Assembly (NCBI RefSeq): GCF_018324685.1
Contig: NZ_AP023354.1
Coordinates: 3,038,001-3,102,000 of the forward strand
Direction of reading: 5' to 3'
DNA length: 64,000 nt
Origin: Actinocatenispora sera
GTDB lineage: Bacteria > Actinomycetota > Actinomycetes > Mycobacteriales > Micromonosporaceae
Below, in pieces: positions 9,008 through 17,507 of this stretch (the stretch's first letter is position 1; the number at the start of each line of letters is the position of its first letter). A model generated the notes under the pieces. It was not told the origin of the DNA and ran no database searches. It saw only the letters and a program-made list of their open reading frames with translations. Made by a program: the position numbers and the translations under genes.

Positions 9008-10246
9008 TCAGGCGGCGGGAGGCTGCTTGTGGATGTGGCCGGACTGCATGACGAAGTCGACGCGGCCGGTCACCTCGATGTCGGTGAACGGGTCGCCCGG
9101 CATCGCGACCAGATCGGCGAGCTTGCCGGCGGCGAGCACCCCGACCTCGTCGAGTCGCAGCAGGTCGGCGGCGACGCTGGTGGCCGCGCGCAGCGCCCGC
9201 AGCGGGCTGATCCCGGTCGAGACCATCGCGCCGAACTCCCGCCAGTTGTCCCGGTGCGGGAACATCCCGGCGTCAGTACCGAAGGCGATCTTGACGTTGC
9301 TGGCCGCCAGGCGTTCGGCGGCGGCCTCCAGCTGGGCGCCGTACCGCACGAACTTGGCGCGCTTGTAGCGCGGCTTGCCCCGCCAGTACGCGTCGTCGCC
9401 GGCACGGCGGGCGTCGGTCAGGATGGTGTACTGCGTCGGGACCAGGAAGACCCCGGCGTCGGAGATCATCGCCAGCCCGTCGGCGGAGACCAGGTTGCCG
9501 TGGTCGATGCTGCGCACCCCGGCCCGTACCGCGCGCCGGGCCGCCTCGTCGCCGTAGCAGTGCGGGGTGGCCGGGACACCGAGGTCGGCCGCGGTGGCGA
9601 CCAGCGTGTCCATCTCCTGCTGGCTGTAGGTGGTGTGGTTCGGGTCGTCGGACGGGGAGCTGAACCCGCCGGTCGCGGCGAACTTCACCCAGTCCGCGCC
9701 GGCCCGGATCTCCTGCCGCACCAGGGTACGGATCTCGTCCGGCCCGTCGGCGGTCGCGAACTCCAGCCCGCGCCCGGCGCTCTGGTACTGGTCGGCGAGG
9801 CCGGCGCTGAAGTCGCCGTGCCCGCCCCGGGCCGACAGAATGTGCGGCGCCACCAGCATCCGCGGCCCGCGGACCAGCCCGGCGGCGATCGCGTTGCGCA
9901 GATCGATGGTCGGGTGGTCCACGTCGCCGCAGCCGAGATCGCGGATCGTGGTGAACCCGTTGTCCAGCAACGCTTCCAGCACCGGGAGCGCGCGCAGCGT
10001 CTTCGCCGGGCTGGACATCGGCCCGAGTTCGAGCAGGTTGGGGGTCAGCCCGACATGAGTGTGGCAGTCGATGAACCCGGGCGTGACGGTGTGCCCCGGC
10101 AGGTGCACCGTCTCGGTACCGGCCGGCGCGTCGATGTTCTCGGCGATCCGCTCGATCCGGTCGTCGACGACCAGGACCTGCCGCGGCACCGCCGTGTCGG
10201 CGATCCCGTCCCACACGCTCGCCCCGGTGATCAGCGTCGCCGCCAT
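9008..10246 (-). CDS. Metal-dependent amidohydrolase, imidazolonepropionase/Xaa-Pro dipeptidase-like
   Basis: Amidohydrolase of 412 residues with a complete binuclear metal site: H62 and H64 in GFIDCHTHVG, a probable carboxylated lysine in DWVKFAATGGF, histidines in PHCYGDEA and IDHGNL, and the aspartate in FGTDAGMFPH. The small beta domain is built from the N-terminus (LITGASVWDG) and C-terminus (GKLADLVAMPGDPFTDI). Family members of this layout cleave dipeptides such as Xaa-Pro or acylated amino acids. No signal peptide. Convergent with the beta-propeller gene. Substrate uncertain. Confidence 0.85.
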   Translation of the reverse strand: MAATLITGASVWDGIADTAVPRQVLVVDDRIERIAENIDAPAGTETVHLPGHTVTPGFIDCHTHVGLTPNLLELGPMSSPAKTLRALPVLEALLDNGFTTIRDLGCGDVDHPTIDLRNAIAAGLVRGPRMLVAPHILSARGGHGDFSAGLADQYQSAGRGLEFATADGPDEIRTLVRQEIRAGADWVKFAATGGFSSPSDDPNHTTYSQQEMDTLVATAADLGVPATPHCYGDEAARRAVRAGVRSIDHGNLVSADGLAMISDAGVFLVPTQYTILTDARRAGDDAYWRGKPRYKRAKFVRYGAQLEAAAERLAASNVKIAFGTDAGMFPHRDNWREFGAMVSTGISPLRALRAATSVAADLLRLDEVGVLAAGKLADLVAMPGDPFTDIEVTGRVDFVMQSGHIHKQPPAA

Positions 10247-10335
10247 CAGCCACCCCCGTGTCCTCGGCCGCCCCTGACGCTAGCGGCCGCCGCGGCCTGC
10301 CGACGGCGATACGCAAAGACCCGCACCGGGGCCGG

Positions 10336-11517
10336 TCAGAGGCTGCTGCCGGTGTTGTAGGCGTCGTTGAAGTGGGCGTAGAAGGCGTCGTACATGGCCT
10401 GGCTGTCCTCGACCTTGACCAGGATCTCGTCGTTGTAGCGCAGCGCGGAGGCGGTCAGGTTGTGCGATCCGGTGAACACCAGGGTGCGGTCGGCGGTGGA
10501 TCCGGCGTACCGGCCGTAGATGATGATCGCCTTGTCGTGCACCGGGGAGGTGTGCACCGGGATGCCGGCGGCCTTGAGCGCCGACAGCGGCTGGGCGTCG
10601 ATCGAGCCGACGTCGACCCAGGTGTGGCAGCCCTGCCGGTGCAGCGACACGAGCTTGTTCACCACCGCCATCCGGCCGCTGGTGATCGAGGCCTCCAGCA
10701 CCCGGACCCGGCAGCTGTCGTCGGCGTCGAGGTAGTTGAGCCGGTTGACGACCAGGTCGGTGGTCTGCTCGGGCGAGGCATACACCTGTACGTGCGAGGC
10801 CGACGAACCGAAGTAGCCGCGCGGCGCGGAGGCGACGTAGAAGTCGTTGTCCGGGTACGTGTTCTCCGCCCACATCGGGTCCCACAGCTGCGTGCCGAAC
10901 CCGTCGTACAGCGCCTTATCGCCGTAGACGGTGAAGGAGTTGTTGAACTCGTTCGCGCCCGACGCGTACGTCATGTTCGGCGAGCCGAACCAGGTCACCC
11001 ACTGGTGCTGGGTGCCCGCGGCGTCCGCCGTCTGCGAGAACAGCATGTACTTGGCGTGCATCAGCCCGGTGGAGCTGGTCGACAGGCAGCCCCCGCCGTA
11101 CGCCAGGGATGCGCTGCCGTGGTCGCACCAGTGGTGGTCGGCGCCGAGCAGCGCCGCCAGCGCGGCGGGCGAGTCGTCGGTGGACTTCTGGTCCTCGCCG
11201 TTGTGCACCGCGTACACGTGGACCCCGCGCGACACCGCCGCGGCGATCGCGTCGTACACGATGTTCGCGCTGATCGAGTAGAGCGCGATGCGGATGCTGG
11301 AACCGGCCGGTGCGCCGTTGATCAGCGCGATCATCTTCTGCAGCTGGGCGGTGTCCTGCCCGTCGTGGTCGACCGGGTCGTTGAACACGATGTCGACCGG
11401 TGAGCTGCCGATCGTGGTGGTGACCGGCGCCTGGCCGGCGGCGGCCGGGCGGGCGCCGAGCAGCGTGCCGGCCAGCAGCACCAGCGCGATCGCGCCGGCA
11501 CGGATCGGATAGCGCAT
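10336..11517 (-). CDS. Secreted phospholipase D-like protein
   Basis: Secreted 393-residue protein with a classical signal peptide (MRYPIRAGAIALVLLAGTLL, ending about ARPAAAGQA). Two phospholipase D catalytic motifs: H154AK with a downstream WFGSPNMT, and H327DK with FTGSHNLTASAL, so both halves of the active site are complete. Several cysteines (WCDHG, GGGCLS, DDSCRV, RQGCHTW) may form disulphides. It could be a phospholipase D or a nuclease of the same fold. ATG preceded by GGGAGG. It is divergent from the RpiR regulator and shares the 129-base intergenic region that holds that regulator's operator, so it may be co-regulated. Confidence 0.88.
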   Translation of the reverse strand: MRYPIRAGAIALVLLAGTLLGARPAAAGQAPVTTTIGSSPVDIVFNDPVDHDGQDTAQLQKMIALINGAPAGSSIRIALYSISANIVYDAIAAAVSRGVHVYAVHNGEDQKSTDDSPAALAALLGADHHWCDHGSASLAYGGGCLSTSSTGLMHAKYMLFSQTADAAGTQHQWVTWFGSPNMTYASGANEFNNSFTVYGDKALYDGFGTQLWDPMWAENTYPDNDFYVASAPRGYFGSSASHVQVYASPEQTTDLVVNRLNYLDADDSCRVRVLEASITSGRMAVVNKLVSLHRQGCHTWVDVGSIDAQPLSALKAAGIPVHTSPVHDKAIIIYGRYAGSTADRTLVFTGSHNLTASALRYNDEILVKVEDSQAMYDAFYAHFNDAYNTGSSL

Positions 11518-11609
11518 GGTGGCCTCCCGACGTCCGAACTGCCCCCTTCGTACACCGTTCGAAGGTTTATGTCGAGATGTAGGCGCTGAGTGAAGGTGCC
11601 TGCCGGCGA

Positions 11610-11655
11610 GGAAACTCCGTTTCCATTCATGAGATAGGTTGGAAACATGGGTTCC
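11610..11655. promoter_or_regulatory. Paired operator and leaderless promoter of the RpiR regulator
   Basis: Perfect inverted repeat GGAAAC-TCC-GTTTCC at 11610-11624 and a second, one-mismatch copy GGAAAC-ATG-GGTTCC at 11641-11655. Their centres are 31 bp apart, three helical turns. The -10 TAGGTT (11635-11640) lies between them, six bases before the ATG at 11647, so the second site covers the start codon. The layout suggests cooperative autorepression, possibly also acting on the divergent phospholipase D gene. Confidence 0.65.
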
Positions 11656-12513
11656 TCGTTCCCGTTCGACCTGGCCGGGCTGCGCGCCGGGTTGCTCTCC
11701 CGGCTGCCGGGGCTGCGACCGAGCGATGCCGCGGTCGTCCGGCTCGCGGTCGACGAGCCTGCGTTCCTGGTGTCGGCCACCACCGCCGAGGCCGCAGAAC
11801 GGGCCGGCGTCTCGCCGGCCACCGTCGTGCGGGCCGCCCGTGCGGTCGGCTACGACGGCTTCAGCGAGTTGAAGCTCGCACTCGCCCGCGCCTCCGGCGG
11901 CGTCAGCATCTTCATGCCGCCGCAGCAGATGTCCGAGGCCGCCACCACCGGCGAGTTGCAGGAGGCGATCCTGTCCAGCCACGCCGCGAGCATCGCGGCG
12001 ATCCGCGGCACCCTCGACCCCGCCGAGCTGGACCGCGCGGTGGCGCTGCTCGACGACGCCGGCCGGATCCTCGTCGCCGGCTCCGGTACCTCCGCGTCGG
12101 TCGCACTCGACGCCGCGTTCCGGTTCACCTCGATCGGGCTGCTCGCGCAGGCGTCCGCCGACCACCTGTCCGCGATGGTGGTGGCCCGGCTGCTGACCGA
12201 CGCCGACGTGCTCGTCGCGGTCAGCTACTCGGGCGTGACGCCGCAGACGATGGACATCGTCGAGGCGGCCAGGGCCGCCGGCGCCCGCGTCGTCGCAGTC
12301 ACCAGCTTCACCGCCTCGCCGCTGGCCCGCACCGCCGACGTCACGCTGATCGCCGGCGGCGAGAACCTCGGGCTGCAGCTCGCCGCCTCCAGCAGCCGGC
12401 TGGCCCACCTGGCCGTCGTCGACCTGCTGCACGCCGCCGTCGCCCGCGCCGACATGGACCGCACCCGCCGGGCCGAACGCCTCGGCATCGAACTGCCTGA
12501 CGGTACGGCGTGA
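11647..12513 (+). CDS. MurR/RpiR family transcriptional regulator
   Basis: Regulator of 288 residues: an N-terminal RpiR helix-turn-helix (about 25-80, AAERAGVSPATVVRAARAVG with GYDGFSELKLAL) and a C-terminal SIS sugar-phosphate-binding domain (about 125-260) with GRILVAGSGTSASVALD and VAVSYSGVTPQTMDIVEAA. Such proteins usually repress amino sugar or sugar-phosphate genes and respond to a phosphosugar. Transcript probably leaderless (TAGGTT six bases before ATG). The natural targets may be itself, the divergent phospholipase D-like gene and the downstream EamA transporter. Confidence 0.92.
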   Translation: MGSSFPFDLAGLRAGLLSRLPGLRPSDAAVVRLAVDEPAFLVSATTAEAAERAGVSPATVVRAARAVGYDGFSELKLALARASGGVSIFMPPQQMSEAATTGELQEAILSSHAASIAAIRGTLDPAELDRAVALLDDAGRILVAGSGTSASVALDAAFRFTSIGLLAQASADHLSAMVVARLLTDADVLVAVSYSGVTPQTMDIVEAARAAGARVVAVTSFTASPLARTADVTLIAGGENLGLQLAASSSRLAHLAVVDLLHAAVARADMDRTRRAERLGIELPDGTA

Positions 12514-12515
12514 TG

Positions 12516-12643
12516 CCGCCCGCGGCGCACGCGCACCGCGCCCGCGAAACGCTGACTCCGCCCGCGGTGCGCTCGCACCACGGCCGCGAAGCGCTGGCGC
12601 CGCCCGCGGTGCGCTCGCACCACGGCCGCGGAGCGCGCTGATG
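12516..12643. repeat. Three tandem ~42-bp GC repeats
   Basis: Units at 12516-12557, 12558-12599 and 12600-12643. Units two and three are nearly identical and contain the hairpin GGTGCG-CT-CGCACC; unit one is more diverged; unit three has a 2-bp insertion. The array fills the whole gap between rpiR and the EamA gene, whose ATG (12641) lies at the end of the third unit. Confidence 0.85.
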
Positions 12644-13501
12644 CCGCCGACGATCGGGTTCGTCCTTGCCGCCGCGGTGCTGCACGCGGTGTGGAACCTG
12701 GCCGCCAAGCGGTACCACGGCGACGGGTCGGTGTTCGTGTGGAGCTACATGACGCTCGGCGCGGTGCTGTGCCTGCCGCTGGCGCTGCTCGTGCTGGCCC
12801 GCGACCCCGGCGCCTGGTCGTGGCGGCTGCTGATCGGCCCGCTGGTCTCCGCGCTGATCCACATCGTCTACTCGCTCGTGCTGCAGGCCGGGTACAAGCG
12901 GGCCGAGCTGACCGTGGTGTACCCGGTCGCCCGCGGGGTCGGCCCGCTGCTGACCGTGGTCGTGGCCGTCGCCGTACTGGGGGAGCGGCCCGGCCTGCCC
13001 GCCCTCGCCGGCGTCGCGCTCGTGCTGGCGGGCATCACCGTGGTAACCACCCTCAAACGCCAGCACGGCGGGCGCCCCCTCGCCAGCGGCCTCGGCTACG
13101 GCGCCGCCACCGGGGCGATGATCGCCGCGTACACGCTGTGGGACGACCACGCGGTCACCCGCTGGGACATCGCCCCGATCGCGTACTTCGGCATCGCGGT
13201 GACCATGCAGGCCGCGCTGCTGACCCCGGCCGCGGTGCGCCGCCGGGACGCGATCCGGCCGGCGCTCACCCGGTACTGGCGCGAGATCGCGACCGTCGCC
13301 GTGCTGTCGCCGGCCGCGTACCTGCTGGTGCTGGTCGCCATGCAGCGGCTGCCGGTCACGATCGTCGCGCCGGCCCGGGAGTCGTCCATCGTGGTCGGTT
13401 CGCTGCTCGCCTGGTGGCTGTTCAAGGAGGCGCAACCGCTGCGCCGGGTGGCCGGCGCCGCCGTCGTGCTCACCGGCATCACCCTGATCGCCCTCGCCTG
13501 A
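12641..13501 (+). CDS. EamA/DMT-family transporter
   Basis: Ten-helix drug/metabolite transporter of 286 residues made of two EamA halves (about 4-138 and 150-286). The first half has the typical VLHAVWNLAAKRY and PVARGVGPLLTVVVAVAVLGERP; the second has the PARESSIVVGSLLAWWLFKEA counterpart. Substrate unknown; family members export metabolites or amino acids. Its start codon lies in the last unit of a tandem repeat and no good ribosome binding site is visible, so translation may depend on the upstream rpiR transcript. Confidence 0.88.
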   Translation: MPPTIGFVLAAAVLHAVWNLAAKRYHGDGSVFVWSYMTLGAVLCLPLALLVLARDPGAWSWRLLIGPLVSALIHIVYSLVLQAGYKRAELTVVYPVARGVGPLLTVVVAVAVLGERPGLPALAGVALVLAGITVVTTLKRQHGGRPLASGLGYGAATGAMIAAYTLWDDHAVTRWDIAPIAYFGIAVTMQAALLTPAAVRRRDAIRPALTRYWREIATVAVLSPAAYLLVLVAMQRLPVTIVAPARESSIVVGSLLAWWLFKEAQPLRRVAGAAVVLTGITLIALA

Positions 13502-13521
13502 CGGCGCCTGGTTCTCGCCGG

Positions 13522-14127
13522 TCAGGGCACGAGCGGTGGGCCGCCGGGCCGATCCGGTGACCGGGCGCCGGCGCGAGCCCCGTCCAGGAGCACCGTGACC
13601 ACTCCGGCGGCGGCCTCCTCGGCGCCGAGCCGGCCGGCGGCGACCATCCCGAGTGCGGCCTTGACGAGGCCGCTGAGCAGTTCGCTCAGCAGCTCGGGGG
13701 AGAGGTCCGGGCGCAGCGCCCCCTCGGCGATGCCCCGGCGGAACAGTTCCCGTACCGGTTCGGTCAGCAGGGTCTCGACGTCGGGATGCTCGTCGGTTCG
13801 CACCCACCCGCCGGCGGACAGCGCGACGTACTTGCTGCCGACCGTGATGAACCCGCGCACCAGCCGGGCGACGGCCTCGTCGACCGGAAGGCCCGGCACG
13901 TCCGCATCGGCGACCCGCGCCGCGAGCTGCTCGACACCGGTGGTGGCCATCGCGTGCAGCAGCGCCTCGCGGTTCGGGAAGTACCGGTAGAGCGTGGCGC
14001 GGCTGACCCCGGCGGCGCGCGCGACCTCGTTCATGCTCACGAGCTGGCCGCGCTCGGCCAGGCTCACCGCGGCGCTGTCGACGATCGCGGCCGCGGTGCG
14101 ATCCCGCAGGGCATCACCCTTGCTCAT
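13522..14127 (-). CDS. TetR-family regulator
   Basis: Repressor of 201 residues: N-terminal TetR helix-turn-helix (about 10-56, MNEVARAAGVSRATLYRYFPNREALL) and an all-helical ligand domain. The start ATG at 14127 is preceded at six bases by TACGAT, a good leaderless -10. Divergent from the small monooxygenase gene; the 94-base gap contains GTCTC/GAGAC repeats that are the likely operator. It convergently abuts the EamA gene. Ligand unknown, possibly a quinone or aromatic compound given its neighbour. Confidence 0.9.
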   Translation of the reverse strand: MSKGDALRDRTAAAIVDSAAVSLAERGQLVSMNEVARAAGVSRATLYRYFPNREALLHAMATTGVEQLAARVADADVPGLPVDEAVARLVRGFITVGSKYVALSAGGWVRTDEHPDVETLLTEPVRELFRRGIAEGALRPDLSPELLSELLSGLVKAALGMVAAGRLGAEEAAAGVVTVLLDGARAGARSPDRPGGPPLVP

Positions 14128-14147
14128 GGCCGCATCGTACCGGCAGC

Positions 14148-14195
14148 TTGACAGCACGGTCTCGTTGTAAGACAGTGGTGTCTCATTAAGAGACG
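14148..14195. promoter_or_regulatory. Promoter/operator between tetR and monooxygenase
   Basis: A perfect -35 TTGACA (14148-14153) faces the monooxygenase gene. Downstream lie AGACA-GTGG-TGTCT (14171-14184) and the overlapping GTCTC-ATTAA-GAGAC (14181-14195), plus another GTCTC at 14159. They fit a TetR dimer-pair operator placed over the rightward promoter. Confidence 0.55.
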
Positions 14196-14221
14196 ACGAT
14201 GACTAGCACCGAGGAGGCGCC

Positions 14222-14539
14222 ATGACGGCGGACGGCAGGTTCAGCGTGTACGGGAAGATGACCGCGAAGGCCGGCCAGCGCGACGAACTCGTCGCCCGGC
14301 TGGCAGATCTGCTGCGGCTCGACACCCCCGGCCTGGAGTGGTGCAGCGTCAACGCCACGCTCGAGGACCCCGACACGGTCTGGATCACCGAGATCTGGAG
14401 CGACAAGGCGACCCACGACACCGAGACCCGGTCCGAGGCCGTCGTCGCGGCCACCGCCCGGTTGATGGAGCTGGTGGCCGCGCCGCCCGAGGGTTGCTAC
14501 GGCCGCGTCGCGCACCTGCACGACGTGCACGCCGGGTAG
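14222..14539 (+). CDS. Antibiotic biosynthesis monooxygenase (ABM) domain protein
   Basis: Single ABM ferredoxin-like domain of 105 residues: FSVYGKMTAKAGQRDELVARL, then WCSVNATLEDPDTVWITEIWSD at about 38-60, and a final strand GRVAHLHDVH. Such small dimeric proteins act as cofactor-free quinol monooxygenases or detoxify reactive quinones. GAGGAGG precedes the ATG. Probably repressed by the divergent TetR protein. Confidence 0.85.
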   Translation: MTADGRFSVYGKMTAKAGQRDELVARLADLLRLDTPGLEWCSVNATLEDPDTVWITEIWSDKATHDTETRSEAVVAATARLMELVAAPPEGCYGRVAHLHDVHAG

Positions 14540-14560
14540 CGGCCGGTCAGGCACGCAGGG

Positions 14561-14650
14561 CGCCCGAGCAACGGCCGTACGGAAGCAGAGCCGCCGAGCA
14601 ACGGCCGTACGGAAGCAGCGCCGCCGAGCAGCGGCCGGCACGAGGCAGGA
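14561..14650. repeat. Three tandem 30-bp repeats
   Basis: Units 14561-14590, 14591-14620 and 14621-14650. The first two differ by about three bases and share CCGAGCAACGGCCGTACGGA, which contains the palindrome ACGGCCGT; the third is degenerate. They fill the gap between the monooxygenase gene and the end of the oxidoreductase gene. Confidence 0.85.
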
Positions 14651-14672
14651 TGTGCCCGCCGGCCGACGGCCG

Positions 14673-15590
14673 TCAGGGGTGCAGGACGATCTTGCCGTGG
14701 GTGTGGCCCCGCTCCAGGTCGCGGAACGCCTCGCGGACCGACTCCAGCGGATAGCTGCGCGCGATCGGCACCTCCAGCTCGCCGCCGGCGGCCAGCCGGG
14801 CCAGCTCGCCGAGCACCACCGCGGAGGCCGCCGAACCCTCGCCGTAGGTACGGGCGCCGACCTTCGCCGCCGCCCGCCAGTCGCGGATCGTGTCGATGCG
14901 CTCCGGCCGCACCCCCAACGACGCTGCCAGCTCGACGTACCCGTTGCCGATCGTGTCGATGAACGCGTCCACCCGGCCGCCGGCGGCGGCCCGGATCCGG
15001 TCGGCGACCCCGTCGCCGTAGGCGACCGGCACCACACCGTGCTCGCGCAGCCAGCCATGGTTGCCGGTACTGGCCAGTCCGATCACCGTCGCCCCGCGCC
15101 GGCGCGCCAGCTGTACCGCGAGCGAACCGACCCCGCCGGCAGCGCCGGACACCACGACGGTGTCCGACGGCGTCGGATCGGTGGCGAACACCGTGGCGTA
15201 CGCGGTGGTACCGGCGACGTACAGAGCGCCGGCGACGTCCCAGGACACGCCGCGCGGCCGGTGCACCACGTGCACGTCGTCGACCGCGACGTACTGCGCG
15301 TGGCTGGCCCGCCGGTGGGTGAACCCGAGCACCTCGTCGCCCACCGCGAACCCGCGTACCTCCGGGCCGAGCGCGACGACCACCCCGGCCAGGTCGCTGC
15401 CCTGACCGGACGGGAACGTGGCCGGCCAGCGGGCATGCAGCGCGCCGGACCGGATGTGCGCCTCGCCCGGCTGGATGCCGGCCGCCCGGACCTCGACCAG
15501 CAGTTGGTCGGGTCCCGGTTCCGGGCGCGGCACGTCCTCGACGCGCAGCACGTCGATCCCGCCGTACTCGTGGAACCGGACCGCCTTCAT
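14673..15590 (-). CDS. NADP-dependent quinone oxidoreductase-like protein
   Basis: Zinc-free medium-chain dehydrogenase of 305 residues. It starts MKAVRFHEYGGIDVLRVEDV, has the MDR GroES-like domain to about residue 120, and a nucleotide-binding fold with SGAAGGVGSLAVQLARRRGA (about 147-166). It ends ERGHTHGKIVLHP, typical of quinone oxidoreductases. It probably reduces quinones or enones with NADPH. Structural zinc cysteines are absent. The start has only a weak GGTGG upstream. Confidence 0.9.
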   Translation of the reverse strand: MKAVRFHEYGGIDVLRVEDVPRPEPGPDQLLVEVRAAGIQPGEAHIRSGALHARWPATFPSGQGSDLAGVVVALGPEVRGFAVGDEVLGFTHRRASHAQYVAVDDVHVVHRPRGVSWDVAGALYVAGTTAYATVFATDPTPSDTVVVSGAAGGVGSLAVQLARRRGATVIGLASTGNHGWLREHGVVPVAYGDGVADRIRAAAGGRVDAFIDTIGNGYVELAASLGVRPERIDTIRDWRAAAKVGARTYGEGSAASAVVLGELARLAAGGELEVPIARSYPLESVREAFRDLERGHTHGKIVLHP

Positions 15591-15751
15591 CGCGCCGCCA
15601 CCGCCCTTCTCGCCCGCGTCCCGGCCCCGCCGGTACGGACGCCAACCGCGCCGACCGGGCCGACCTTCCCTGGAACGGAGGTTCGAGATCCACCTCACGA
15701 GCCGGCCGTGCTCGGCCCCGGGAGTCCAGGACCGTGCCGGCACGGCAGCCT

Positions 15752-17416
15752 TTAGCTTCGCCGCACCGTGCGTTGCGCGTCCACCAAGTCCTTGTGGCGT
15801 TTGACGCTGGAGAGCAGCTGGTAGTACCCGTAGTCGTTGTCTGAGCGCTCGGCTTGTTTGAGTTGTTCCGCGGTGGGTTCGCGGATGTGCAGGCTGTCCA
15901 GCGTGCTTGCGGCGCTGGGGCCACCGATGAGAGCCAGCGACCTGACCACGGCGGCGAACTGCGCGTCGGTCGGTTTCGACAGCATGTTGTCGTACGACGA
16001 TCCGAGCAGCTCGCGCAGCGGACCCACCGCACTGGAATCGCCGAGCGCGCCGAGTGCCTGAGCGAACGACGCGTAGGTCGTGGATGGCTCGCCCGGCGCG
16101 GCCAGCGCGGCCAGCAGGTGGGTGCGAAGCGGTTCGACGGCCTGCTGGTCGCCGAGCCGGCCGAGCGCCTCCGTCACGACCGGGGCCGGGACGGTGCCAT
16201 CGTGCAGGTACTGCAGGAGCAGGGTGAGCGCGCGCGGATCGCCCGTGCCGCCCAGGGCGGCCGCGGCCGCTTCCCGCAGTGGCGGATCGGCCACCATTCT
16301 CAACAGGACGTCGGCCGCGGCGGTGCCACCGACGTGGCCGATTCCGGCAACGGCCGCGATGCGCAGCCCGGCATCGTCGCTGCGCTCGACGAGCTCCTGC
16401 AGGGTGGGCAGCGCTCGTGGATCGGCTGCGGTGCCCAGCGCCCGCGCCGCGGCGGCGGTCACGCCGCTACGGGCCTGCGCCGTGTCCCCGGGCGGTTCGG
16501 CCAACAGTCCGAGCAGGATGTCCGCGGCGGCGGGGCCGCCGATGGCGCCGATTGCGGTGATCACCTCGTCCCGAACCTGATCCTGGGGCAGCCTGGGGAC
16601 CAGGACCTGGAGGCGGGGGAGGGCTCGCTGATCGGCCAGCATGCCCAGCGCCGTCGCCGCCTGGGTCTGCCACTGGATGCGGGTCGCCGTGGCAGGTGGA
16701 TCGGCGATCAGGTCCAGGAGCGCGTCGACCGCGCCGGCGCCGCCGATGCGCAGGAGGCTGCGGATCGTGGCTCCGCTGTACTCGTTCGCCTGCTCGGTGC
16801 GCGACCACACCGCGATGGGTCCGACGGCACGCGGCTCGCCGAGCTGCCCGAGATCATCCACCGCGTGCGCCAGCACCATCTCCTGCATGGTGGTGTTGGG
16901 CGGCGTGGTCAACAGGCGCAGCAGTGCGTCGCCGGCGGCCGGCCCACCGATTTCGCGCACGGCTCCGGTGACGGTGCGGGCATAGTTGGCCGACTGGCTC
17001 CGGTAGGCCACCGCGGTCAGCGGCTCGATCGCGCGCGGGTCGCCGACCACCGCCAGCGCGCGGGCGATGGAGGCCTGCCAGATGCCGATGGAAACCGCGT
17101 CGGTGAGCGTGCCCGGCGGCTGGACCAGCAGCCCGATCAGCAGGTCCGCGGCGGCCGGGCCACCGATCCTGCCCATGCTCGTGATGGCCTTGCCGTGGAG
17201 GAACAGGTCATCGCAGTGGCGGACGGCCCAGTCGCGCAGGGGCACGAGCGCTCGCTGATCTCCGAGGTCGCCCAGCGCCTCGGCCGCGTCCCGTTCGATC
17301 CTCTCCCGCCGCGGCGCGTTCTTCTCCCGCCCGAAGCGCCTCCGGCGCAGCGCCCGGATCAGTGCCGACGCGTCGCGCTTGACCTGCGGATCGGGTGGTT
17401 GGGGAGTTTCGGTCAT
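15752..17416 (-). CDS. HEAT-repeat protein
   Basis: Protein of 554 residues made almost entirely of about twelve HEAT/PBS-lyase-like repeats of 40-50 residues, each with a pattern like ALGDLGDQRALVPLRDW or SMGRIGGPAAADLLIGLL. The alternation of GDxRA and IGGxAAxDxLL blocks suggests a superhelix with paired repeats. No catalytic domain or signal peptide, so probably a cytosolic protein-binding scaffold. I chose the ATG at 17416 because TACTGT lies seven bases before it (leaderless promoter); the frame could start nine codons earlier at a GTG. Partner unknown. Confidence 0.8.
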   Translation of the reverse strand: MTETPQPPDPQVKRDASALIRALRRRRFGREKNAPRRERIERDAAEALGDLGDQRALVPLRDWAVRHCDDLFLHGKAITSMGRIGGPAAADLLIGLLVQPPGTLTDAVSIGIWQASIARALAVVGDPRAIEPLTAVAYRSQSANYARTVTGAVREIGGPAAGDALLRLLTTPPNTTMQEMVLAHAVDDLGQLGEPRAVGPIAVWSRTEQANEYSGATIRSLLRIGGAGAVDALLDLIADPPATATRIQWQTQAATALGMLADQRALPRLQVLVPRLPQDQVRDEVITAIGAIGGPAAADILLGLLAEPPGDTAQARSGVTAAAARALGTAADPRALPTLQELVERSDDAGLRIAAVAGIGHVGGTAAADVLLRMVADPPLREAAAAALGGTGDPRALTLLLQYLHDGTVPAPVVTEALGRLGDQQAVEPLRTHLLAALAAPGEPSTTYASFAQALGALGDSSAVGPLRELLGSSYDNMLSKPTDAQFAAVVRSLALIGGPSAASTLDSLHIREPTAEQLKQAERSDNDYGYYQLLSSVKRHKDLVDAQRTVRRS

Positions 17417-17507
17417 GACGGTCACAGTAGCCACCGCGGTCACTCGTTGGTGCGGGCGTTTGCGCGCAGCGCCACCGGCGGGCCAGATCCGCTGCGACGA
17501 CGCCGGA

